Below are positions 1 to 10,083 of a DNA stretch of 64,000 nucleotides, piece by piece. The number at the start of each line of letters is the position of its first letter. Position 1 is the stretch's first letter. The position numbers were made by a program, and so were the translations under genes. The DNA is from Cinchona pubescens (lineage: Eukaryota; Streptophyta; Magnoliopsida; Gentianales; Rubiaceae). The notes beneath the pieces are model-generated. The model was not told where the DNA came from, searched no databases, and saw only the letters and a program-made list of their open reading frames with translations. The stretch spans positions 4,784,001-4,848,000 of the forward strand of contig JANKKI010000075.1 in assembly GCA_025175665.1 (NCBI GenBank), written 5' to 3'.

Positions 1-299
1 CCCTACTAAAGGGAACAATGATGAAACTAAAAAGAAGAATTTCATTCTTGAGCTTTAAAGAAAGTACAGATTCCATTTCTTCAAAGGCTCAAGACAAAGA
101 AAAAAGAAAACAAATTTATAGGATTTTTAAAAGTTTTCAAGAAGGTAGAAATAAATAACCCATTCATTGAAGCTTGATTGTATGCCGAACTATCCAAAGT
201 TCTTGAAACAAATGCTCACAGGAAAAAGTAAGCTTTTGGGTGATGAAATCTTATGCTTGACATAGGGTTGCAGTGCACTAATCTAGAAGAACCTACCTC

Positions 300-650
300 T
301 TAAGATGAAGGATCTCAGATTTTTTTCAATTTCTTGTGAAATTGGTGGGTTATTCTTTGAGAGGGCTTTGTGTGACTTAGAAGTCTCAATCAAGTTAATG
401 CCACTTTTCATCTATAAGACCAGTTGAATAGAGGAGAATTGAAGTCTAATAATGTGTCCCTTCAGCTAGCAGATAGAAGCATTAAATATATATCGGGCAT
501 AGTTGAAGATGTGATAATAAAGGTTGACAAGGTGTTCTTAATAGTGAATTTCATCATTCTTGAGATAGAAGAAGACAGGGATATGCGTTTGATCCTTGGA
601 AGGCTGTTCTTGAAACTGGGAAAGTGTTGATAGATGTCCAAGAGGTAAAA
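300..650 (+). pseudogene. Retroviral-type aspartic protease remnant of E1
   Basis: The region reads as the protease that would cut the E1 polyprotein. The catalytic stretch, usually D-L-G-A-S, appears here near 375-395 as C-D-L-E-V-S, so the active-site glycine and alanine are lost. Downstream, a recognisable fold segment includes L-Q-L-A-D-R-S-I (near 460-485) and a C-terminal L-I-L-G-R near 590-605. Frames shift before and after 424. Inactive by inspection. Confidence 0.75.
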
Positions 651-1154
651 CTCTAATTGAGAGTCAATGAGGATATTATTTCATTTATTATTTTTGATTC
701 ATTGAAATTTCCTTCTTTATATGATGATGAATTTAAAATTGATATTCTTGATAAAATTGTTGATGATTTTTGCAGGTTAGATTTTGAAGAACATCCATTG
801 GAGACAACACTCGTGGAAGAAAGCAACAAAAAAAGAGTAGGATAAGGACAACCAAGGCAGTTTGGAAATGTTGAAGGAAGATGCGACTTTGAAGGAGAAA
901 AAGAAAGAAGACCTAGGTAAAGGGGTCTTGGTTCTATGACCAATGAACTCCTCAAGACTGAGTTTAAACCTCTTTCTTCTTATCTCTGTTATACTTTTCT
1001 TGGTGCTGATGAAAGTTGCCCTATTTATTGTTAGTGTAGTTTTGATAGATGAACAATTGCTTAAATTCCTTAATGTATTGAGACAACATCGTGGGTCTAT
1101 TTCTTGGAGCTTAGAGGACAATAAGGGAATATACCCAACTTTGAATGTATTTGT

Positions 1155-1810
1155 ATGTGTAAATTGTTACTCGCTACGAATTATAAACTATGTAGGGAAT
1201 CTCACCATAGGTTAAATCCTACCCTGCAAGAAGTGGTTAGGAAGGAAGTAATGGGATTTTTAGATACTGGAATTATACACCCTATCAGTGATAATGAATG
1301 GGTTAGTCCTACTCAAGTGGTGCCAAAAAGGGAGGGATAATGGTGGTAGCCAATGAGCATAATGAACATATATACCTTCTAGGCTAGTTTTCGGGTGGTG
1401 CATGAGCATAGATTATGAAAAACTAAACGACTCTTAACTACTAGGAAAGACCATATTTCTCTTCTCATTATTGATCAAATGCTAGAAAGACTTTTTACGC
1501 ATGCCTTTTATTATTTCCTTGATGGGTATTCCGAGTGTTTTATAATATTCATTGGACTTGAAGATTAAGAATAAACCACTTTTACATGCCCATATAGTAC
1601 TTTTGCACATAGACGCATGTCCTTTGGCCTTTGTAATACTCCAAATACTTTCGAACTCTATATGTTTCATATTTTTGATGAAATGGTTGTAAAGTTTATG
1701 GAATTTTTAATGGACGATTTTTGTGTTTTTGGTGATTCTTTTGAATTATGTTTGCAAAATCCTGCTATGGCTCTTAAAAGATGTGTAGAGAAAAATCACT
1801 TTTAATCTAG
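1155..1810 (+). pseudogene. Reverse transcriptase remnant of E1
   Basis: RT synthesises element cDNA from its RNA. An N-terminal block near 1206-1340 has the Athila-type G-I-I-H-P-I-S-D and W-V-S-P-T-Q-V-V-P-K signature. After frameshifts, the palm block reads M-S-F-G-L-C-N-T-P at 1617 onward, and the catalytic box appears as L-M-D-D-F near 1708-1722 in place of Y-M/V-D-D-F. Both catalytic aspartates are kept, but stops interrupt the domain between 1340 and 1617. Pseudogene. Confidence 0.82.
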
Positions 1811-2040
1811 AAAAATGTCACTTTATGGTCTAAGAAGGAATTATCTTAGAGCATAAAATTTCAGAAAGAGGCATAGAGATTGACAAGGCAAAGGTTGAGA
1901 AAATTGAAAAGTTACCTCCTCCTTGCAATGTTAAGGGATGAATTAATTAAAAGTTTTTTGGGACACGTCAGTTTCTTGTTGTGTTTTATCAAGATTTTTT
2001 CACAAATTTCTAGATCGTTATATGTTTTGTTACAAAAGGA

Positions 2041-2520
2041 TGTGGTGTTTGACTTTCATGAAGAATGTGAAAATACATTTGAATTACTAAAAAGTGCTTT
2101 GGTCATACCCCAATCATAATTGCTCCAAATTGGCCTCTTCCGTTTGAGCTTATGTACAATGTATGTGATTAGGTGCAGGGGCCGCACTGCATCAAAGGAT
2201 AGACAAAATTTTCCATGTCATATATTATGTTAGTTGCACACTCAATGAAGCACAAGGTAACTATGCCACAGAAACGGAATTATTGGTAATTGTATTTGCA
2301 TTTGATAAATTCTATTCTCATCTCATTGGAAGTAAAATAATTGTTCATATTAACCATTCAGCTCTTAGATATTTGCTTTCTAAAATGATGCTAAACCTCA
2401 GTTAATATGATGATTTCTCTTGTTGCAGGAATTTGATTGGAAAATTGTAGGCGCAAAAAGGGTAGCGAGAATTCCATGGTCAATCATCATTCACACCTTG
2501 AAGGATCAAAAGATATAGCC
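2041..2520 (+). pseudogene. RNase H region remnant of E1
   Basis: The RT connection and RNase H part of pol. The start L-L-Q-K-D-V-V-F-D-F is the usual Athila motif before the RNase H-like fold. Further on, translated fragments give the Asn-Tyr-x-Thr-x-E segment and a V-I-V-F-A-F-D-K-F-like helix across shifted frames near 2255-2310. The same layout occurs in E4 on the other strand (33426-33857), which supports the call. Not functional because of stops and frameshifts. Confidence 0.68.
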
Positions 2521-2579
2521 CAAGAAGTGGTAATGATTAATGATAATTTTTGAATTGAACAATTGATGGCAATTGGGAG

Positions 2580-3770
2580 TTCTTTGCAAAGATCAAGTAT
2601 TACTTTTGGGAGGTTCATTTCCTTTACCATTGGTATAGTGATCAAATTATCCACTGATGTTTACCTGAAGGGAGATGGTAGATATTCTCTATCATTGTCA
2701 ATCTTACCAAATGGGTGGACATCACGGAACCCAATGAACGGCAGCAAAGATTCTTCAGTGCGGTTTTTACTGGCCGAGTGTGTTTAAAGATGCAAGAGAT
2801 TTTGTGATGCAGTATAATGAATGTCAATGAGTTGGTAATATCTCAAGGAGGGATGAAATGCCTTTAAATAACATTTTGGTTTGTGAAGTGCTTGCCATTT
2901 GGGGTTAGATTTCAAGGGACCATTCTCAAACCCATATTCAACAAGTTCATTCTTGTGGAGACAGCCCTAGATTATGTTTCTAAGTGGGTGGAAGCAATAG
3001 CTTTACCCACCGATGATGCATGAGTGGTGGTCAACTTCGTTTGGAAAAACATTTTATCAAGATTTGGAGTTCCTAAGGTTATCATTAGTGATAGAGGTAT
3101 CCAATTCAAGAATACACAGTTGGAGTCCTTTTTATCCAAGTATGGGGTAAGAAGCTTATCATCCTCAAACTTCGAGACAAGTCGAGGTATCTAATCAGGA
3201 ACTTAAGCGCATTCTAGAGAAGATGAGGAATTCCACAAGAAAAGATTGGTCAAAAAACTTGATGATGCTTTATGGGCGTACCATACAACTTACAAAACAC
3301 CTATTGGGATGTCTTCTTTTAGGATGGTTTACAAAAAGTTTTGCAACCTCCCAGTTGAATTAGAGCATAAAGCTTATTATGAAGTCCAAAGTCTTAATTT
3401 TGATTGGAAAGAAGCTAGTTAGAAAAGACTTTAGATATCCATGAGCTAGATGAGTTGAGGGGGAAAGCGCTATAAGAGAACACAAATCTACAAAGAGAAG
3501 ACCAAGGCATGGCATGACAAGCACATTTTGAGGAAGAAATTTAATGCGGGTGATTTGGTACTCCTGTACAACTCATAGTTGAAATTATTTATCAAAAAAT
3601 TCAAGTTTAGATGGAGTGGGTCGTACAAAGTGGTTGAAGTATTTCAATTTAGTGTTGTAGAAATCACAGAGACTGAAGGAAGTTTCAAAGTAGAAGAACA
3701 TAGATTGAATTACAAAGGATTAATTGAAGAAGGAAGGGAAACCATCAGGTTCATCAACAATGAATCACTT
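2580..3770 (+). pseudogene. Integrase remnant of E1
   Basis: Integrase inserts the cDNA into the host genome. Across three frames the region shows the zinc-binding part (the C-x2-C pair is damaged, reading Y-N-E-C-Q near 2812-2826), the catalytic core (the V-I-I-S-D segment near 3080) and the end of the core with A-Y-H-T-T-Y-K-T-P-I-G-M-S near 3275-3310. The C-terminal domain contains F-K-F-R-W-S-G near 3600-3620. Frameshifts and stops are frequent. The last open part (3579-3839) runs past the usual pol stop into the conserved spacer. Confidence 0.8.
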
Positions 3771-3792
3771 CCATGTTGTAGTCAAGCTAACA

Positions 3793-3829
3793 ACTATAAA
3801 GAAAAGAACTTCTTGGGAGGCAACCCAAG
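3793..3829 (+). promoter_or_regulatory. Conserved post-integrase block with TATA-like box and 18-nt hairpin (E1)
   Basis: A TATA-like box (CTATAAAG) is followed at 3812-3829 by the hairpin CTTGGG-AGGCAA-CCCAAG, with six perfect base pairs and a six-base loop. The hairpin is present base for base in E2 (11468-11485) and on the minus strand of E4 (31957-31974), although flanking sequence has diverged. Function is unknown; the conservation outside the main reading frame is what makes it worth listing. Confidence 0.6.
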
Positions 3830-3839
3830 TATTGTTTAA

Positions 3840-4515
3840 TTTAATTTGTTTTTACTGTTGACAAAAAGTGTTATAGGTAGGAAACAAAAGATTAATTGAG
3901 TTTTTGTTTACTTTGTAGGTTTGAAGAAAAAACGAAAATCGGGTAAGAATATCGTGACGTCTCAAGCAAGTGATTGCCTTATTGAAGCCAGTGTCGCGAC
4001 ATTCATACTCAGCAAGGTAGAGAATTCTGGGACCAGGTGCCATACCTTCCTATTCTAAGGCAATCTTAGTGCCACGGCATTATGACGCAGGACAACAAGC
4101 CAGCAGTGATATTTTAGTGGGCTTCCAACTTACATGGATCATAGCCATAAATCCTAGTGAGTTCTATTCCTTAAACCTTCTTAATTCCTATTTCATCTCC
4201 TATTCTATAAACACCAATCCCACTTCTTTCTATTTCATCCACTAATATATTCTATATTCATCTTCTAAATCTGTTGTGAGAATATTGGAAAATCATGTGC
4301 AAATGGTAGGTGATCACAAGTAGCTCCAAAATTTTCTTCAAGGCATTTAAGTGAGATCCTTCTAATACTTTATTCCTCATTGACTAAAATTCTCTTTTAA
4401 GCTTATTTGGTGATAAGAAAGATGAGAGTTTGGTACTTGCTTACATATATTGTGGTGATTTGTGTGGAATTTTTTTTTTTTTATTCACCTTTATGTGAAT
4501 TCTATCTTGAAATTA
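3840..4515 (+). other. Post-integrase spacer of E1 with palindromes and TATA-like box
   Basis: Non-coding spacer between pol and ORF2. It holds a perfect 10-bp palindrome TGTCGCGACA at 3992-4001, the related ATCGTGACGT near 3951-3960 and a near-palindrome TGCCACGGCA near 4070-4079. A TATA-like box (CTATAAACACC) lies at 4205-4215, about 300 bases before the ORF2 start. The arrangement matches E3 and E4 but with different motif sequence. A function as internal promoter is inferred only. Confidence 0.45.
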
Positions 4516-4944
4516 ATGGCTTCAAAAGGTAGAGAAAGATTAGCGATGTCACTCCGTGGTATGAGGACACATTTTTATGTAAAGAATCTCAAAAAGCTTA
4601 CTTATGGTTGCGTGATTTTCAGAGTCTATGTTATGAATGTTATTTTAAGCTAACTAATTCACCAATCCCTGCTTGTCATATATCTCAAAGTCTTCATACT
4701 TATTTTTCTTGGGGCATGAAAAAGGTTGGACTAGTTTTTGTAATCTTCCTGGACTATTGGGTTACCATGAACCCATTTGTGAATTCATAGGTAATACCGT
4801 GAATTAATTGATGATGAAGTTTGGCTGAAGAATTGATATGTGAGTATTACACCTGAGAGGATTAATGACATTCTTGTACCCCTAGTTTACTTGACATTCA
4901 GTTTGCTGAGTATTTGGTAGAAGAGTTGATTATGATGCAGTGTA

Positions 4945-5039
4945 CTATTACAAATGGCGAGGGTAGGTGGATGAAGGATATTATGATGCAGTCATAAATT
5001 CATACTGTTATAAATGGTGAGGGTTGGTGGATGAAGGGT
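4945..5039 (+). repeat. Imperfect direct duplication inside E1 ORF2
   Basis: Two copies of about 35 bases (4945-4979 and 5005-5039), both containing AAATGG(C/T)GAGGGT(A/T)GGTGGATGAAGG, lie about 60 bases apart. This looks like a local slip duplication in the decaying ORF2 and adds about 60 bases relative to the expected reading. Confidence 0.6.
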
Positions 5040-5187
5040 CATCATGGAGAGTGCCTTCTTAAAAACTGGTTCTTAGGTTTGAGAACACGAATATGGTTAT
5101 GTTTTGTTTCCATCACTATATTGCTGGTCTCACACGCTAGTGAGGTTACACTCTATACTACCTTGGTTCTTTATGCTTTGTTGAGAG

Positions 5188-5197
5188 GATGGACCAT
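5188..5197. repeat. Left copy of 10-bp target duplication flanking copia fragment
   Basis: GATGGACCAT at 5188-5197 is repeated exactly at 7110-7119. Removing one copy and everything between restores the ORF2 frame across the join: L-R-G-W-T-I from the left followed by N-V-G-I-E-I-N-K-E from the right. Ten bases is longer than the 5-bp duplication normal for LTR elements. Confidence 0.85.
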
Positions 5198-5486
5198 TAG
5201 CCTTATCATTTTTCACAAAACGCTTTTCAATTTCTATAAGGAACTCCTTGGCAGTTGCCTTTTCTAACACATCGCCACTGAAGGTTTCTGGAATCGCATG
5301 TTTCATGATCATAAGACTCATGCAATTTGAACGATCCCACTTCTCATAGTCCATTTTTTCCTCTATGGAACTATTATATATAAGAGGAGTGGATGGTTCA
5401 ATCCTTAGCGCAAGGTCTAGATCCATGCAACTAAGAAGGATCATTACGTTCTCTTTCCATTCCTTAAAATTGGTTCCATTCAACAT
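5198..5486 (-). pseudogene. Copia gag N-terminal fragment
   Basis: Reading minus from an ATG at 5484-5486, the protein starts M-L-N-G-T-N-F-K-E-W-K-E-N-V and includes M-D-L-D-L-A-L-R and K-E-F-L-I-E-I-E-K-R-F. This is the N-terminal gag domain of plant copia elements (UBN2/DUF4219 type), which packages element RNA. It is cut at N-D-K-A, exactly where the target duplication begins; the residues after that come from E1 flank. About 96 residues remain of a much longer gag. Confidence 0.85.
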
Positions 5487-6025
5487 AGTGATTGAATTGA
5501 TGTTGATGTGTAGATATCATAAAAACAGATGTATAAACTGAAAATAGAACAAAACAATATATTCACATAAGTTCCAAATCTTAAATAATAAATTAAATTC
5601 AAATAATGGAATATCCCATCACAAGATACCTTGCCCAACATTAATATTTAGTCTTTGGACAGATTTATTAACTTGTAAGTGGTACTCTTAGTGTAGTAAA
5701 CAAATATTGACAATAAATCCTATCCAATAATAAGTCTAATTTTGGACCGACTTATTATTCACATGGGATAACAAATAATTGTCATATATTTATTACCACA
5801 GGTGTATATGTAATTCGGCCAAATATTAACCTGCCTTTAGGCCGATAAATATTCGCATGAATTACATACACACAATCATCTTAATATTCCAAAATAAATT
5901 GACCTACATAAGTGGGGGGGGGGTTATTTTGATAGCATGTTGTGTCAATCAATAAATTTTTGAACATTAGATATCCTTAATTAATTTACCAAAATTTGAA
6001 TTTAAAATTGTATTTAGTTTATTTT

Positions 6026-6110
6026 TTATTAATATTATTATTATTATTATTATTTTTAAAAAATAATACCAAAAAAATAAAATAATAAAATAATAAAAAA
6101 ATAAAAAAAG
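6026..6110. repeat. Simple repeats in copia leader
   Basis: TTA/ATT trinucleotide run near 6029-6055 followed by A-rich AAATAATA repeats to about 6108. A run of nine to ten G lies near 5912-5922 and a T run at 6300-6318. Confidence 0.7.
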
Positions 6111-6578
6111 GATCCTTAAACGATTTTTGTCATGAACACATGACTTGTCACGAGGTTCATGACCTTATTGGTCATGAACAAATCTAGATGGCCATGAGAC
6201 ATTTCCTTGTTTTTTTTTTCATTAAAATTTATAAGGATTCATTCCAACAAGGAATCTTTCATCCTTAATTCCTTCGGTTCATGACCACATCGTAAGTCTT
6301 TTTTTTTTTTTTTTTTTTGAATTCTAATACTAAACAAATTCAAAAGGAAAAAAAAAATTATAACCAAAATTTTGAATCCAACAATTAAATTCAAATAGAT
6401 ATATAAAAAAATTATTGGACCCAAACCCTTAAATCCGTAATATAACCACAATTGTTCTTAAATACAACAAATTAAATCACATAAAAATTTGTCGAATTCA
6501 AGAACTGAATTCGTATAAAATCACATAATAAATCAATCAATAAAAAAAACTGATTTATCAAAGATTCAAAATGAAGTT

Positions 6579-6590
6579 GCTCTGATACCA
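6579..6590 (-). other. Primer binding site, initiator tRNA-Met type
   Basis: On the minus strand this reads TGGTATCAGAGC, the standard copia primer site complementary to tRNA-iMet. It lies two bases inside the LTR end at 6593. It confirms which side of the LTR is internal, and hence the minus-strand orientation. Confidence 0.9.
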
Positions 6591-6592
6591 CT

Positions 6593-7109
6593 TGTTGGAA
6601 TACTAACTTAACTTTAATATCATGACAACCAACGTTATCATAACCCGGATCCTTCATATTTAATCATCAAGAATACAAATTAAATACTAAATGCGAAAAT
6701 GTACCTGAATCTATAAGAATTGATGTGATTCTTGACTATGTGGATGTGATTCTTGAGCCTACGAATTTGATTCTTGAATATTGTGGTTATTGATCTTCCA
6801 AATTACTATGTATGTATTTTAGAGAATAAGATTCTCACTTTTCTGATGATGGGATATCAAGAAAAGTAACGTAGAATTTGGGGACCATAACCTATATATA
6901 GAGATAATTTCTTTATTCTCCAAGTTTTGCCCATTATAAAACAGGAAATAAGATTTTAGGGTATCTACACATAAAAGTCCATACTAATTAGATGACTTAG
7001 GCCCATTTGTCTTAAACTACATTAGATGACTTTGTATTGGGGCATCCTGATTAAATATGATAGCACATATTACACAATTAATATATATTTAAATGTCCAA
7101 AACCTAACA
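6593..7109 (-). repeat. Copia 5' LTR, 517 bp
   Basis: Bounded by TGTTGG (6593) and CCTAACA (ends 7109), a short inverted terminal repeat of TG...CA type. On the minus strand it starts TGTTAGG and ends CCAACA, followed by two bases and the tRNA-Met primer site. The second LTR is missing. Confidence 0.88.
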
Positions 7110-7119
7110 GATGGACCAT
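7110..7119. repeat. Right copy of 10-bp target duplication
   Basis: GATGGACCAT, identical to 5188-5197 and starting at the first base outside the copia LTR. ORF2 of E1 resumes here. Confidence 0.85.
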
Positions 7120-7455
7120 CAATGTGGGCATTGAAATCAACAAGGAGATACACCAGAATGGAAATCGTGATGAGGTTATATATATTTTCCTTGACATAAT
7201 AAATGCTCTTTATTTTATGTTAGGTGTTGCTTCTAATATCCAGATGAAGATAACTCCAACACGGCCAGCATCGGCGGTGTTCATGTTGTGCATTATCATA
7301 AAAAATGTAAGAGACAGATCAGAGGTGGCTTTCTTGACTTGGATATATTGGAGGAGTCATCTAACAATGATGAGGACGATGATGGTTATGAAGGTGCATG
7401 GGTTCGTACTGAGGAGAAACTTTCACGGTCATCGTATGCAGATGATGTAGACAGC
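7110..7455 (+). pseudogene. E1 ORF2, part 2
   Basis: Continues part 1 in frame with T-I-N-V-G-I-E-I-N-K-E-I, a typical segment of the plant transposon protein domain. It then reads A-L-Y-F-M-L-G-V-A-S and ends near 7455 with an acidic tail including S-Y-A-D-D-V-D-S after frameshifts. At 7455 the 5-bp target ACAGC is followed by the E2 LTR; the rest of ORF2 resumes at 14769. Confidence 0.65.
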
Positions 7456-7744
7456 TGATAACTCTAGTAAACTAGAGTTATTTCCCTTTAAATTATAGCA
7501 TTTTGATAGTTTAAATTCTGAATTTGGATAAGTAATTAAGGATTTTAGTTAATTTCGCATCTTTCACATGTATTGTATTTTTGTTTTTTAATCAATTATG
7601 ATAAGTTTTGTTAAATTTTTAGTTTAATTAAGTGCTTAATGGTGTTAATATTATGCAGGTTAAAAATTAAAGGTTAGAAGTTGGAAGAAACAAAGCTCAA
7701 GGTACCAAATTGCAAAATGGATGAAATGAAGGATGCTGGAATGA

Positions 7745-7858
7745 GAGTCGAGATTGTGGTCTCGACTGTTCCAGACCGCGATCTCGACTCAGGAATTGCT
7801 TTCACTGTTTTAGAGTTGAGATCGCGGTCTCAAATGTTCCAGACCGCAATCTCAACTC
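7745..7858. promoter_or_regulatory. Two tandem long hairpins in U3 of E2 5' LTR
   Basis: Hairpin 1 (7745-7790) has 18-base arms beginning GAGTCGAG and ending CTCGACTC around the loop CGACTGTTCC. Hairpin 2 (7813-7858) has arms GAGTTGAG...CTCAACTC around a similar loop ending ATGTTCC. Both end in AGACCGC on the loop side. The C:G pair of hairpin 1 is T:A in hairpin 2. They lie just upstream of the TATA-like box TATTTAAG (7938). A protein-binding or RNA-structure role is inferred. Confidence 0.7.
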
Positions 7859-7937
7859 GTTGAATGTTAAGTTGTAAGGGCAGTTTTGTAAACTTCCAGC
7901 CCGAAAATCCCTAATTTTGTCTTTAGTAATGCTGCAC

Positions 7938-7945
7938 TATTTAAG
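7938..7945 (+). promoter_or_regulatory. TATA-like box of E2 5' LTR
   Basis: TATTTAAG lies about 80 bases after the hairpin pair, inside GCACTATTTAAGCTAAG. It is also present in the other two LTR copies of the family (near 13996 and 38745), so it is the best candidate core promoter for the element transcript. Confidence 0.5.
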
Positions 7946-8411
7946 CTAAGTAGAATTAGTGAGTAGAGAGTAGTAGATAGTTTTAGTTAGTTTTTAGATA
8001 GATTAGGATAGCTTGAACTACAAGTTTACTTTTTCTAATAGAAATTTCTCTTTACTTTCATCTTAGATCTATTTTCTGTTAATTTCTTGTCAAGTTCAAA
8101 TTTTGATTAGATAATTGAAGTAGATTAATCGCAAGCTTCACGTAGATATAAATTTTATTTGCTTTCTTGTCTAATTTAGTAAAAATTTCTTTACTTTCAA
8201 ATTAGGGTTTTTAGGAAAATTAGGGTTCTTGTTAATTTCTTGCTTTCTATTTAAGAATTTTTAATTTCTAGTTAATTCTTAGTGGGCTTTCTTAATTTTA
8301 ATCAAAAATCCAAAAATATTTAGATTTCTGGTTTAACTCTTTCTAATTTATAGTTTAGAAATGAATGCTTTTAATATTCAAAGTTTCTCTTTTGCTTTGG
8401 TTGTGTAGTGC

Positions 8412-10083
8412 ATGGCAAGAGGTGTTCAAGAGCCATTCATTTGCTTAGACAAGAAAAGGGAGAAAGAGCTAAGAGAACTTAGAAGATTGAGAAGGGTACA
8501 ACAAGAGCAAGAAAGGATAGAAATGGCAAATGCTAATGCTCATCAAGGGAATGTGAACATGGAGAACGAAGAAGACCAGAGGTAGGTGGAAATAATGGAA
8601 TGGGTGGCTATAGGAATGGGAATGACATGAATGGGAATGGAAGGCCATTGAGGGAGTATGCTTTACCTAATTTTGATGGGGTGAACTCAAGCATTGTATG
8701 GATGCCTGTGCAAGCCAACAATTTTGAAATCTAGCCTGCCCTAATCCAAATGCTCCAAGCCCATGCCATGTTCGGAGGTGGACCAAATGAGGACCCCTAC
8801 ACACACCTCATGAATTTTGAAGAAGTTTTGAAAACATTTAAGTTTAATGGAGTACACCCGGATTGTGTTCGGATGAGGGTGTTTCCTTTTTCTCTTCGTG
8901 ATAGGGCAAAGTCATGGTTGCAATCCCATGCCCAAGGAACATTCACCACTTGGAACCAACTTGCTCAAGAGTTCTTGGCGAAGTACTTTCCTCCCGCAAG
9001 AACCGCTAAATTAAGGAATGAGATTACATCGTTCAAACAAGATGTTGGTGATAGCCTAGGGGAAGCTTGGGAAAGATTCAAAAAGAGTTGCTATGAAAAT
9101 GCCCGCATCACGCCATTCCTTTGTGGCTTAAAGTCCAAACTTTTTATAATGGTTTACTTCAAGAGACGAAATCCATCGTAGATGCCTCCGCTGACAGTTC
9201 TATCTCATATAAGACCCCAGAAGAAGTTCAAGAGTTGTTAAATAGGATGGCATCCAACCACTACCATCATGGACTGATAACTTCACCGGTGGTTCAACAC
9301 CAAGCTAATCAAGCCAATGCAAGTAGTGGAGCGTTGAATCTAAACATGCAAGACGCCCTTTTAGCTCAACAAAGCATGTTCGTGAATGTGATGAATAACA
9401 TGGCAAAAACGTTGGAGAATATAGGGAAACCTAGTAGTGTAAATGCTATGACTTTTTCTCCAACATAACCAAGCATGACATGTGATTTTTATGGAGGCCG
9501 CCATGCCAATGGGAATTGTGAGATACAATATGGAGCTAATGAGCAAATCAATTATGTGGCTAATCAATCTTCATTTCCAAGGAACAGCAGTCAATCCGGA
9601 GCTTATGGTAACACTTACAATCCGTCTTGGAGGAATCACCCAAATTTCTCTTGGAGTAACACTAACAACCAATTCAATCCTTCTTACCAACCAAATCCCA
9701 CACCTCAAAATGCCCAACGCACTCAAGCCCCCAATTCTTCGTCTAGACCTTATCAACCGCCACATCAAAGAAATGTCCAACCTGACTCATATCAAAATTT
9801 CCCCAATCCTTCTTTTGAAAACCAAAAACAAAGACCACCTTTCCATTATGCAAATTCTTCCCAACCCATGTACCATGATCAATATGCTCCTACAGATAAT
9901 TTGGGTGAAGAAGGTTGGAGAAGAGAATCCGAGTATTTGAGAAGGGAATTGGATAGGAAAGCGGAAGAGCATAAAAGAGATTATGAGAATTTGAATACTT
10001 CGACAAGAAATTTGGAGATTCAATTAGGGCAATGGGCAAGGTTGAATAATGACAGACAAACCTATTGGGGCATTTTTGAGTGA
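8412..10083 (+). pseudogene. E2 gag (retrotransposon gag, zinc knuckle damaged)
   Basis: Gag forms the virus-like particle. The ATG at 8412 opens M-A-R-G-V-Q-E-P-F-I-C-L-D, similar to the E4 gag start. After frameshifts near 8580, the gag core runs from 8750 with T-H-L-M-N-F-E-E-V, F-S-L-R-D-R-A-K-S-W-L and Q-E-F-L-A-K-Y-F-P-P. A downstream stretch is rich in Asn, Gln and Pro (9475-10083). The knuckle C-x2-C-x4-H-x4-C reads C-D-F-Y-G-G-R-H-A-N-G-N-C, with the second cysteine changed to tyrosine. At least three frame breaks. Confidence 0.85.

Larger units (their letters stand above)
1..3839 (+). mobile_element. Athila-type Ty3/gypsy element E1, gag-pol 3' half (decayed)
   Basis: Degenerate pol of an Athila-type LTR retrotransposon; its LTR and gag lie left of the window. 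Domains run in normal order: aspartic protease (about 300-650), reverse transcriptase (about 1150-1810), RNase H (about 2040-2500), integrase zinc finger, core and C-terminal region (about 2580-3770). Many in-frame stops and frameshifts break it, so no polyprotein can be made. ORF2 of the same element follows from 4516. The domain order with integrase after RNase H marks Ty3/gypsy; the ORF2 type marks the Athila lineage. Confidence is high for family and low for exact domain edges. Confidence 0.88.
4516..5197 (+). pseudogene. E1 ORF2 ('putative plant transposon protein'), part 1
   Basis: Start of the ORF that Athila-type elements carry downstream of pol. The ATG at 4516 opens M-A-S-K-G-R-E-R-L. 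Later frames show L-R-D-F-Q-S-L-C-Y-E and I-S-Q-S-L then Y-F-S-W-G-M-K-K-V-G-L (4608-4735), followed by V-T-P-E-R-I-N-D-I-L near 4845-4880. The family resembles Pfam's putative plant transposon protein domain, whose biochemical role is unknown. Several frameshifts and a local duplication (two copies of a 35-base stretch near 4945-4979 and 5005-5039) interrupt it. It continues at 7110 after removal of the copia fragment. Confidence 0.65.
5198..7109 (-). mobile_element. Truncated Ty1/copia fragment (LTR, PBS, leader, partial gag)
   Basis: A minus-strand fragment of a copia retrotransposon inserted in E1 ORF2. In transcriptional order it holds an LTR (7109 to 6593), a tRNA-Met-type primer site, about 1.1 kb of leader and the first part of gag (from 5486), then stops abruptly at 5198. 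Everything 3' of that (rest of gag, pol, 3' LTR) is absent. It is flanked by a 10-bp direct repeat, so it seems to have arrived already truncated. Confidence 0.85.
7456..8400 (+). repeat. E2 5' LTR, 3'-truncated
   Basis: Starts TGATAACTCTAG at 7456 and matches the 3' LTR (13496 onward) until about 8395, where the match stops and gag begins within a few bases. About 300 bases of U5 end, the primer site and the leader are therefore deleted. Contains two hairpins (7745-7790 and 7813-7858) and a TATA-like box at 7938-7945. Confidence 0.88.

Noticed and set aside
653..1121. Overlapping minus-strand ORFs of 100-114 codons
   Set aside because: They lie antisense to the protease-RT linker of E1 and have no recognisable domain; shadows of the plus-strand remnant.
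9482..9940. 152-codon plus-strand ORF overlapping gag in another frame
   Set aside because: It is a frame shadow of the Asn/Pro-rich gag tail (9475-10083).
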